A stretch of 64,000 nucleotides of DNA from Simmondsia chinensis. Taxonomy: Eukaryota > Streptophyta > Magnoliopsida > Caryophyllales > Simmondsiaceae. The notes below the pieces were generated by a model, which was not told the DNA's origin, made no database searches, and worked only from the letters and a program-made list of their open reading frames with translations. The stretch is from NCBI GenBank assembly GCA_018398585.1, contig JAGTTD010000011.1:17413346-17477345 (forward strand), written 5' to 3'. The number at the start of each line of letters is the position of its first letter. Within the stretch, counting starts at the first letter, position 1. Position numbers and translations under genes: made by a program. Below are positions 56,510-64,000 of this stretch, in pieces.

Positions 56510-56697
56510 TGGAAGAAGGGGAAGTGAATGTAGAACCACTACTCATATATCAGTACATGCACTTTCAGGCGCTACAAATTATCAGACCTTGTGCATCACT
56601 GGAACCCTGAGAAGGAAGCCCATTCACATTGTGATTGACTCTGGTTCAACTCATAACTTCATAGACTCCACTTTGGCCTCCAAGCTCAACTGGATTA
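56510..56697 (+). pseudogene. Element I protease, left part
   Basis: Encodes ALSGATNYQTLCITGT then HIVIDSGSTHNFIDSTLASK, the aspartic protease active site with D-S-G intact. Interrupted at 56698 by element J. Confidence 0.88.
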
Positions 56698-56736
56698 TGT
56701 TACAAACCGTAAACCCGAGGCTTAAGTAAAGAGGGC

Positions 56737-56750
56737 TTTTGGCGGGAAAA
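56737..56750. promoter_or_regulatory. E2F-type box 1 in J 5' LTR
   Basis: TTTTGGCGGGAAAA, the full two-sided E2F consensus form (TTTSGCGGGAAA). The 3' LTR copy reads TTTTGGCTGGAAAA. Confidence 0.65.
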
Positions 56751-56847
56751 ACAGGAAGGCATCAAAATGCAGTTAAAATCTGTTAAGTCTGCTGCTGTTG
56801 TTCTGCACCACCTGTGCTGCGTGCTCTCTACTGCTGCTGTTTGTTAA

Positions 56848-56859
56848 TTTTGGCGCCAA
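56848..56859. promoter_or_regulatory. E2F-type box 2 in J 5' LTR
   Basis: TTTTGGCGCCAA. The 3' LTR copy is TTTTGGAGCAAA. Confidence 0.55.
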
Positions 56860-57174
56860 TAATATTACATACAAGTACTACTTAGTTAAGAATACATTCT
56901 AGATTGTTCTAAAGATGGTTAGATACATTGCATTTACTTGTAGCTTGTTATAAATAAGTGAAAACTGTAATGTTTAGCATATCAAATGAAAAACCTAAAA
57001 CCTATCTCAATTTTGAGATCAACTATATTTTCTCATCCCCTTTCCTTTCTTTCTCTCATCTAAACTCTAAACTCTACTCTCTCATCTTAAATTCCCTTCT
57101 TTCTCATCCCAAACTCTCAATCCTATCCAAAATTATATTAGTTTACGTTCGAGGTTCAAGCCCGAGCGTAATAG

Positions 57175-57186
57175 TGGTATCAGAGC
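57175..57186 (+). other. Element J primer binding site
   Basis: Perfect TGGTATCAGAGC, complement of initiator tRNA-Met, followed by CCTCGATC-GAGTGCGTAATC-type leader shared with C and E. Confidence 0.92.
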
Positions 57187-57625
57187 CTCGATCCGATCGA
57201 GTGCGTAATCAAAATCTAAAAAAAATTAAAAAAAAATCAGAAATCAAATTAGTGCTGCTCAGGATCCAGACTTACTGATTTGTTACATTAGCTTACCAAA
57301 TTAAATCTGGCTGAAATTTAGTTGCGGTTGAAGTGAAGATCGACAATCAGATTTCAAGTTCTGAAAGGTGCTGATCAAAGTGCAGATTTCAAGTTCAAAA
57401 CAATCAGATTGTGCTCCACAATTTGATCTAGAACTCACTAAACAAAGTGCAGCTCAAATCAGTCAGTACAGCTAGCTCAATCCAGGATTTGATTCTTACA
57501 TTGATCATGAAAAAGAACTCAGATTTGACTTGCAATCGGTGTTGCACTGTCTCGGTTGCTGAAGCAGAGTTGGTTCATCATTCAAGTGATCGATTGAAGT
57601 TAGCAAAATCAAAAAAAAAAAAAAT

Positions 57626-59558
57626 ATGATAGAAGGCGTGAGAACCAGATCTGGTGCTAGAGGTGCCAATGCTCCTGGTTCGGGAATGGATTTTGTGGCT
57701 GCGGTTACAGGTGTTGGTGCCAATGTATCAAGTGATCTCCACCGGGAATTGAATGACAAGATCGAACAGCTGAATGCTAAGTTTGATCAGCAACAAATTG
57801 AGCTCAAAGCTAGTTTTGATCAGCAGCACCTTAAGAGTATGAAGAGAAGTGATAGCATTCAACAAATGTTGAAGTTGCTTGTGGATAGGGACTCGAACAA
57901 GGAAGAACGGCTGCAACAAATGGCAGAAAAAATTAAAAAATTGCAAGATCAGGTTAATAAACAAAAAGAATCAAGTGTTGATGTGATCTTGAAGACGGCA
58001 AGTCAAATCTTACACCAACTGGAGGCCGATCAGCAGTAAGATGAGGAAAACAGATCTGAAAATCCGGTGAGGAACCAAGGTAAATCACCGATAGTGCAAC
58101 CGATGGTTGGACCTTCAATTAACATTAGATTAGTAGCAAATCAACCTTTGCAACATGAACTTGATGAGGACAATCAAAATCGAGTCTCTGGTCAGGCGAA
58201 ATGCAGAGCTGAAGCTTCGAACTCAGACCATGACAGCAGGCTACAGAATTCTGTTTGGCAACGTAGAACTGATTTTGATGAGCTCGAACCTCTGGACAGA
58301 CCCCCCCAATCAACAATATCAGCATAGAACCGTGAGTAATGACATGATATCTGGTGGTAGGAGTGGTAATCACAGGCTGCCAAGGGTCGAAATTGATGCT
58401 TTTGATGGAAAACTACCGGAATGGTGGCTAAGAAGGTGTGACCGGTATTTCATATATTATAGCATACCTGATGATGAAAAACTCCAACTAGCTATAGTGC
58501 ATTTACATGGTGAACATGAGGTGTGGTTCTATAGTTTGTTGAAGAGTAGACTGAACCTCTCTTGAGGCCAATTCGTAGAAGAAATGTGTGAACGTTACGG
58601 TAATGACAATTTGAGTGATATAGTCAAAAAATTCAACAAACTGACTCAAGTTACCACAGTGAAAGAATATATGACGAAGTTTGAGAACCTCTGAGCTAGT
58701 ATGCTAACCGTTACTCCTCATGCCCCGGAGTCCTTTTATGTTTCGAGCTTCATCAGTGGATTTAAGCCCAAAATCAAGAATATGGTGAAGGCACTTGAAG
58801 CTACCTCCTTGTCTCAAGCCTATACCAAGGCAAGGTTGTTTGAAGCTACATTTCTACCATCCAATGAAGGGCCGAAACATCGAGGTCAAGGTTCACAACA
58901 ACAACATCCAAGGGAGAAAGATGATACCAGGATGCCCCGACCCTTAGACAAAAATGCTCTTGAGAGGAGGCCTCAAAAGCTTTGCTTCAAGTGTCGACAA
59001 CCGTACGAGATAGGCCATGAATGCAATCCTAAATTTCTTATGGCTGTAAGTGGGGTTGATATTGAAGGACAGTCGGATGGGGAATGGGTTGATGTTGAAT
59101 ATGCAGACTCCGACCAGGAAATCTTCTTTGAAGACGAAATGGAGATCTCATTGACAGCTTTAACAGGGAAAGGAATGCATAAGACAATCCGGATTAAAGG
59201 GAAAGTTGGCGCAAGATCGATTGTCATTTTAATAGATAGTGGGAGCACCCACAGTTTTGTTGATCTGCAATTGGTGAAGAAAGTAGGTCATGAAGTAGTG
59301 ATGACTAATCCTTTGGCGGTGACTGTGGCAGACGGGAATTCGATTCTTACTCAAGACAAATGCCGAGCCTTCTTGTGGTCCATGCTCGAACATCAGTTTA
59401 CCCATGTTTTTAGAGTCATTCCTTTGGGCGGATGCGACATGGTGCTTGGGGTTGATTGGATGCTTTGTTATAACCCAGTATCTTTTGATTACGTTAAGCA
59501 CGCAGTGTCATTCGGGTGTTACAGGTCCAGAGTTACTTTGCAGGGAATAGTTGATTAA
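57626..59558 (+). pseudogene. Element J gag and protease
   Basis: ATG at 57626 (MIEGVRTRSGARG); Gln-rich coiled coil (ELNDKIEQLNAKFDQQQIEL); TAA at 58037. Capsid core from about 58360 (FDGKLPEWWLRRCDRYFIYY, GEHEVWFYSLLKSRLNLS) with TGA replacing Trp at 58563 and TGA replacing Arg at about 58692. A 285-codon open piece (58701-59558) has an intact zinc knuckle LCFKCRQPYEIGHECNP and aspartic protease (SIVILIDSGSTHSFVD; CDMVLGVDWM). It stops at TLQGIVD, just after the protease, with the 3' signals following at once, so the lack of RT is structural, not decay. Confidence 0.92.
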
Positions 59559-59565
59559 AAATTGC

Positions 59566-59603
59566 CATTCTTGAGGACAAGAATGTTCTCAAGGGGAAGG
59601 GAA
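59566..59603 (+). other. Element J hairpin and polypurine tract
   Basis: CATTCTTGAGGACAAGAATG (59566-59585) then TTCTCAAGGGGAAGGGAA adjoining the 3' LTR. Confidence 0.9.
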
Positions 59604-60070
59604 TGTTACAAACCGTAGACCCGAGGCTTAAGTAAAGAGGGCTTTTGGCTGGAAAAACAGGAAGGCATCAAAATGCAGTTAAAATCTGTTAAGTCTGCTG
59701 CTATTGTTCTGCACCACTTGTGCTGCGTGCTCTCTACTGCTGCTGTTTGTTAATTTTGGAGCAAATAATATTACATACAAATACTACTTAGTTAAGAATA
59801 CATTCTAGATTGTTCTAAAGATGGCTAGATACATTGCATTTACTTATTAGCTTGTTATAAATAAGTGAAAACTGTAATGTTCAGCATTATCAAATGAAAA
59901 ACCTGAAACCTATCTCAATTTTGAGATCAACTCTATTTTCTTATCCCCTTTCCCTTCTTTCTCTCATCTAAACTCTAAACTCTACTCTCTCATCTGAAAT
60001 TCCCTTCTTTCTCATCCCAAACTCTCAATCCTATCCAAAATTATATTAGTTTACGTACGAAGTTCAAGCC
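59604..60070 (+). repeat. Element J 3' LTR (terminal ~10 bases missing)
   Basis: Matches 56698-57160 closely, then breaks at GTTCAAGCC where the 5' copy continues CGAGCGTAATA. Both E2F-type boxes are mutated. Confidence 0.92.
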
Positions 60071-60290
60071 CTGAGAAGGAAGCCCATTCACATTGTGATT
60101 GACTCTGGTTCAACTCATAACTTCATAGACACCACTTTAGCCTCCAAGCTCAACTGCATTACCCTTCTTGCCCTTCCCATATCAGTTACTGTTCGCTGAT
60201 GGCAGTCATTTGAGTTGTACAATGTAGTGCAAGGATCTTATGTGGAAAATGCAAGGGGCTTCTTATAAGTTTGATTTCCTATTGATTTCC
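60071..60290 (+). pseudogene. Element I protease, right part with 93-base duplication
   Basis: 60069-60161 repeats 56605-56697 with three substitutions (again encoding the D-S-G site), then the protease continues as ITLLALPISVTV. Downstream sequence jumps to RT, so several hundred bases between protease and RT are missing. Confidence 0.85.
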
Positions 60291-60770
60291 TTAGGGGATG
60301 GAGGATGTGCATTGACTATAGAGAGATAAATCAAGCCGCCATTAATGATAAATTTCCAATTCCATTAGTGGAGAAGGAGTTAGACGAAGTGGGAGATGCT
60401 AGAGTTTTCATAAAGATTGATCTTAGATCAAGCTATTATTAGATTCGGATGTACAAGGACGACATTCAGAAGACTGCTTTCAAAACACACTTTGGGCATT
60501 TTGAGTTCATGGTGACGCCTTTTGGTCTCACAAATGCCCCTTTAATCTTTCAAGCCTTGATGAATTCAGTTTTTGGTCCTTACCTGCGACGCTTTGTCTT
60601 GGTCTTCTTCAATGACATCCTAGTCTACAGCTCTAATCTGGAAGAACACATCAAGCACTTACAAGTAGTCTTCACTTAGCTAAAACAGCATCAGCTCTTC
60701 GCCAAGGAGAGCAAGTGCTCATTCGAAGCCACTAAGATTGAATATCTTGGACATTTCATATCAGGAAGAG
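60291..60770 (+). pseudogene. Element I reverse transcriptase
   Basis: Encodes [40 protein letters not shown] and the active-site block [13 protein letters not shown], in which the first Asp of the FFDD pair is Asn. KIEYLGHFISGREV follows. TAG codons interrupt at SSYY-x-IR and VFT-x-LK. Confidence 0.9.
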
Positions 60771-61320
60771 AGGTGTCTGCTAATCCCAAGAAGATTGGGG
60801 TAGTCCAGAACTGGCCAACTTCGATTAACCTCAAACAATTGAGGGGCTTCTTAGGGCTTATGGGGTACTACAGGAGGTTCATCAAAGGCTATGGCGTCCA
60901 AGCTAAACCGCTTACAAAGCTATTAAAGAAGGATCACTGGCAGTGGTCTGATGCAGCCTAAATGGCCTTTACTGAGTTTAAGTAAGCAGTATGTTCAACA
61001 CCAGTGTTAGTCCTTCCAAACTTTGCAAAACCTTTCACAATTGATGCTGATGCCTGCAATACTGGAATAGGAGCAGCTCTACTTTAAGAAGGTCATCCCT
61101 TGGCCTTCCTTAGCAATGCATTGAGTCCCAAACAACAATCTCTCTTGGTGTATGAAAAGGAGATTTTAGCATTAGTGGCAGTTGTGGCTAAGTGGCAGCA
61201 GTGTTTACTTAACAACACGTTCATAATGAAAACAGATAAAAAAAGCCGAAAATACTTGCTTGAGGAGAAAACCACACATTTTTCTAGCAGCTATGGCTAT
61301 CCAAGCTGATGGGATTCAGC
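60771..61320 (+). pseudogene. Element I connection and RNase H
   Basis: LRGFLGLMGYYRRFIKGYG, then AKPFTIDADACNTGIGAALL (first catalytic Asp in IDA) and FLSNALSPKQQSLLVYEKEI. Several TAA/TAG stops. A frameshift follows at KYLLEEK. Confidence 0.88.
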
Positions 61321-62480
61321 TATATAATTGACTATAAAAATGGCAAGGAGAAAGTTGTAGCTGAAGCCCTCTCTCGCATTTCTAGCCACCAGATTGTTTG
61401 TATGATGCTCTCATCTGTGGATAGTAACCTTTATGCTATGATGCCTCTCTCGTGGCAAACATATCCTTAGTTGTAGCACCTCATTGATCTGTTACAGCAA
61501 GCTCCCCAACAGCATCCCAAGTACAATTGGATTCGTGGACAATTAAAGCGCAAGGGAAAATTGGTAGTTAGGCAAGACAATGCATTGAGAAACAAGATTC
61601 TTAATTCGCTTCACACGTCACCTAATGGAGGTCATTTTAGAAGACTAGCGACTTAAGTCTATGTTCTATTGGAAGGGTATGACTAAGTCTGTGAAAGAAT
61701 TCATCACGCAATGTCCTCTTTGTCAAGCCTGTAAAAATCAGAATATTGCATATCTTGGTCTCCTTTAGCCCTTGCCAATTCCGAATCTGGTGTGGGCTGA
61801 CAACTCTATGGATCTCATAGAAGGATTTCCAAGCTCTTAGGGTAAAAATGTTATCTTCTTGGTGGTTGATAGATTGAGTATGGCTGCTCATTTTATTGCA
61901 CTCGCACATCCTTACACTGCCTTGACAATGGCACATGCGTTCATGGATAATGTATTCAAATTGCATGGAATGCCTAGTTCCATGGTTAGTGACATGGACA
62001 CTATATTCCATAGTGAATTTTGGCAGGCCTTGTTCTCTATTCAAGGAGTGGAGTTGCAGTTGTCTATAGCGGATACCTCGTACAGATGGATAAACTGAGG
62101 TCATTAACAGAGGCTTGGAGAGCTATTTGCGATGTATGTGCAACTCTAATCCATCTCAGTGGTCCAAATGGTTACCGTTAGCCAAGTGGTAGTGTAACAC
62201 CACTTAGCACTCATCTACTCAAACAACTCCTTATGAGATTGTTTATGGGCAAGCCCCTCCACTCCATATTCCTTACTTGCCAAGAAAAACTCAAGTGTAG
62301 ACTATTAACAGGAGTAATCAGAAGTTATCACCTAAGTATTATGGGCCATTTTAGATTTTAGCTGCAGTGGGAAAGGTAGCTTAAAAGCTTGCACTACCAG
62401 AATCGACCGAAATTCATGATGTATTCCAGGTTTCATAGATTAAACCTCATTATGGTCCTACTCCAGTCACATTAGTGCCC
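61321..62480 (+). pseudogene. Element I integrase
   Basis: Pieces encode the zinc-binding region (TQCPLCQACKNQ), the catalytic core (SMDLIEGFPSS, LVVDRLSMAAHFIALAHPYT, MVSDMDTIFHSEFWQ) and, after a shift, TEVINRGLE, the catalytic Glu context. The second Asp context reads SDMD where SDRD is usual. Stops throughout. Confidence 0.87.
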
Positions 62481-62663
62481 CTACCTGACACTCTTGATGT
62501 TGAGATTGCCAAAGGACCTGAACTGATTCTAGATCGAAAGATGGTGAACCGCAATAATAGAGCAGCTATGAAGGTTATGATCCAATGCAAGGGATTACCA
62601 AGAGAAGATGCCACCTAGGAATACCTTTATGAGCAATTGAAGTTCCCTCACTTTCATCCTTGA
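62481..62663 (+). pseudogene. Element I chromodomain-like C-terminus
   Basis: ELILDRKMVNRNNRAAMKV, QCKGLPREDAT then TAG (where Trp is conserved) and EYLYEQLKFPHFHP before the final TGA. The pattern of basic strand, W-x-G-x-P-x-x-(D/E)-A-T-W and C-terminal helix fits a chromovirus chromodomain. Confidence 0.85.
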
Positions 62664-62693
62664 GGTCATGGATGTTCTCAATGGAGGGGTATT
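62655..62693 (+). other. Element I hairpin and polypurine tract
   Basis: CATCCTTGAGGTCATGGATG (62655-62674) forms the same hairpin as in the other elements with paired stem changes (CATCC/GGATG). It is followed by TTCTCAATGGAGGGGTATT to the 3' LTR. Confidence 0.8.
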
Positions 62694-63065
62694 TGATACA
62701 GTAAATAAGCTTGTATGGGGTTAATCTTTCATATCGAGTCTAGGTCGGAAGGTTCATATAACAGTTTGGTGGGAGGAGAAAGAGTCACGCATGCTGCACG
62801 TGAGGAGAAAGGGTCACGCATGTTGCAATTGAGAGGCGGTTATACTATTTTTAATTTTCTTAACTAATTACCTTCTAATTTTAGTATTTTTTGTCTTTCT
62901 TGTTATTTTTGGAATTTCTGCTACTATATAAGCTAAAAGTGAATGTAACTAGGGTTATCAAATATCATCGTATTCTCCCTCAATTTATTTGTATTCTCCC
63001 TCAAATTCTTCTTCTCTTGGTTTGGATTGGTGTTTTGTGATTGATTGGTGTATTGATCAGCATCA
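62694..63065 (+). repeat. Element I 3' LTR
   Basis: 372 bp, TGATACAG...AGCATCA, followed by target copy AGTTT (63066-63070). Confidence 0.93.
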
Positions 63066-63070
63066 AGTTT

Positions 63071-63400
63071 TCAAGTAAATCTTTTTTTAATATTCTGGCA
63101 GTCACTTTGTTTTGGGGAAAAAAAACAAAAAAACCTTAACATTTTTTATTAATTTGCTAGCAATTCAACTATAAATTGAGGGAATTTTACTATTGTTTCT
63201 TTCTTTGGTAATACCTAGGGAGGAGGTGTCAAAATCAAACCCGCATCAAAAATTTTGTTTTCCCTCATTTTTTGAATTTGCATTTTTTCCTTTTTTTTTC
63301 ACTTTTGATTTGCATTTTTATATCAACGGCTTAACTATGACTTCTTCACCATTTTTTGTTTACTTTTTCTCCCTTTTGTTTTCTCTTGATTCGTTATTTT
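63071..63400. other. AT-rich flank right of element I
   Basis: Continuation of the I target region. T-rich with a chance plus-strand frame (63193-63537). No gene recognised. Confidence 0.5.
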
Positions 63401-64000
63401 TGTCAGCACAAAATTTCGAACAAAATAAATGCTGCACAAATATAAAGATTTGTATTTTTTTTCAAAAAACACGGGTACAATCTTTGAATACGTATATTAA
63501 TACAAATATACAAAAATCCTCTGATTCGATCTCCTAGAGACTTGATGAGTCCTTTGTCAATAGCTTGGACTTGGAAACTTGAAAGAGGACATGGGGGTTG
63601 ATCTTGATCAAGTGTTTTCTTCAAAGTGGAGGGCCCGCGACTTGATCTCCATCTTAAAGGTTGATTTGGGTTTTGACTTCGAAGGTAGAGGGCACAAAGC
63701 TTAGTCTCTACTTCATTTAAATTTTGAGGCTTTGGAGAGGAGAGTACAAGTAGTGATGTAGCCACCAAACAGCCTTTGGCGGGTCTGGCGGGTCAAGATG
63801 GGCGAGCCAGGAATAGGTGGGATTAGGACGCCAAGGTTAGATGGGAAGTGGCCTCGCGTTCGTGATTGGCCCCTAGCTTGGCGGGTACATGCTTAGCGGC
63901 ATGACTAGTGCGCAGGCTGAAGTTATTCACGGCAGTTAGAATCTGTTAAGGCTTGGCATTAGCGGGTTCAGGTGGGCTTGGCGTTAGCGGGATTCAAAGC
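63401..64000 (-). repeat. Element N: Tat/Ogre-type LTR, running off the window
   Basis: Starts TGTCAGCACAAAATTTCG and aligns with the inner part of the D LTR (shared AATAAAT, GTACAATCTNTGAATACGTAT-like stretch, TTGAAAGAGG, TTGATCAAGTG and GTTTTCTTCAA). Orientation as in D. The distal part (63770-64000) is rich in GGCGGGT/TTGGCG motifs. Truncated by the window end, so 5' or 3' LTR status is unknown. Confidence 0.65.

Larger units (their letters stand above)
56698..57173 (+). repeat. Element J 5' LTR
   Basis: Contains two E2F-type boxes: TTTTGGCGGGAAAA (56737-56750) and TTTTGGCGCCAA (56848-56859). TATA-like TTATAAATAAGTG at about 56948; pyrimidine-rich R/U5 thereafter. Confidence 0.93.
56698..60070 (+). 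mobile_element. Element J: gag-protease LTR retrotransposon without RT or integrase, inserted in I
   Basis: LTRs at 56698-57173 (476 bp) and 59604-60070 (missing about the last 10 bases), primer site, gag, protease and polypurine tract; no RT, RNase H or integrase. The left junction is a clean TGTTACA start in the I protease. The right junction lacks the LTR terminus and is fused to a repeated piece of I. It is intermediate between gag-only elements (B, C) and a full chromovirus (A). Confidence 0.9.
55010..63065 (+). mobile_element. Element I: Ty3/gypsy chromovirus-type retrotransposon, decayed, host of J
   Basis: LTRs of 378 and 372 bp (TGATGCAG...GGCATCA), perfect target duplication AGTTT (55005-55009, 63066-63070), tRNA-Met-type primer site and polypurine tract. 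Gag, protease, RT, RNase H, integrase and chromodomain remnants follow in order. It is interrupted in the protease by element J, with a 93-base duplication at the right junction, and has an internal deletion between protease and RT. Confidence 0.93.

Noticed and set aside
57175..57186. Possible tRNA gene fragments at TGGTATCAGAGC sites
   Set aside because: These are retrotransposon primer binding sites next to LTR ends; no tRNA cloverleaf is present.
63193..63537. 114-codon Phe-rich frame
   Set aside because: Composition follows T-rich DNA and it crosses from flank into LTR N.

Overview
This is plant nuclear DNA, most likely from a repeat-rich, pericentromeric-type region of a eudicot. Nearly every recognisable coding segment belongs to a transposable element of a plant lineage: Ty3/gypsy chromoviruses, a Tat/Ogre-type gypsy, an Athila-like LTR, Ty1/copia elements, an L1-type LINE with a DUF4283-like ORF1, and a hAT DNA transposon. 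I found no intact host gene. The only host-like gene is a broken F-box pseudogene. I saw no rRNA, tRNA or CRISPR. The species cannot be named from the sequence.

Layout. 1-2708 (minus): decayed multi-exon gene resembling plant 'putative gypsy-type transposon' proteins. 3035-3840: seven ~113-bp tandem repeats. 4085-8803 (minus): F-box pseudogene split by a 3554-bp hAT element (4301-7854, 8-bp target duplication). 9200-13879 (minus): element E, a complete non-autonomous LTR element (TSD TTGAG) with one long reading frame of unknown function. 13968-18390: LTR M, tRNA-Asp-type primer site and gag remnant of an Athila-like element. 18391-19530: unclassified remnant. 19865-35242: four-deep nest, in which Tat gypsy D holds copia K (with a reversed copia fragment L inside), K holds chromovirus A (TSD GTGAT), and A holds gag-only element B. 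35423-44567: copia F (minus), interrupted in its RNase H by gag-only element C (TSD GTAGA). 44568-48132: copia G (plus), which lacks most of its integrase. 48133-48870: 3' end of another non-autonomous element, H. 49297-54480 (minus): LINE. 55010-63065: chromovirus I (plus, TSD AGTTT) holding gag-protease element J. 63401-64000: Tat-type LTR N, running off the window.

How the parts relate. Elements A, B, C, E, H, I and J look like one interacting family. A and I carry (decayed) pol. B and C have gag only, J has gag plus protease, and E and H carry an unrelated unknown frame. They share most of the following: a primer site complementary to initiator tRNA-Met with a similar leader; a pyrimidine-rich R/U5 stretch; a hairpin with compensatory stem changes just upstream of the polypurine tract; and E2F-type boxes (TTTGGCGCCAAA or TTTTGGCGGGAAAA) in the LTR upstream of a TATA box. 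This suggests defective elements mobilised in trans by chromovirus pol and possibly tuned to S phase. That regulatory idea is inference. Reading frames are widely broken, often by TGG-to-TAG/TGA or CGA-to-TGA changes, as expected from decay of methylated cytosines.
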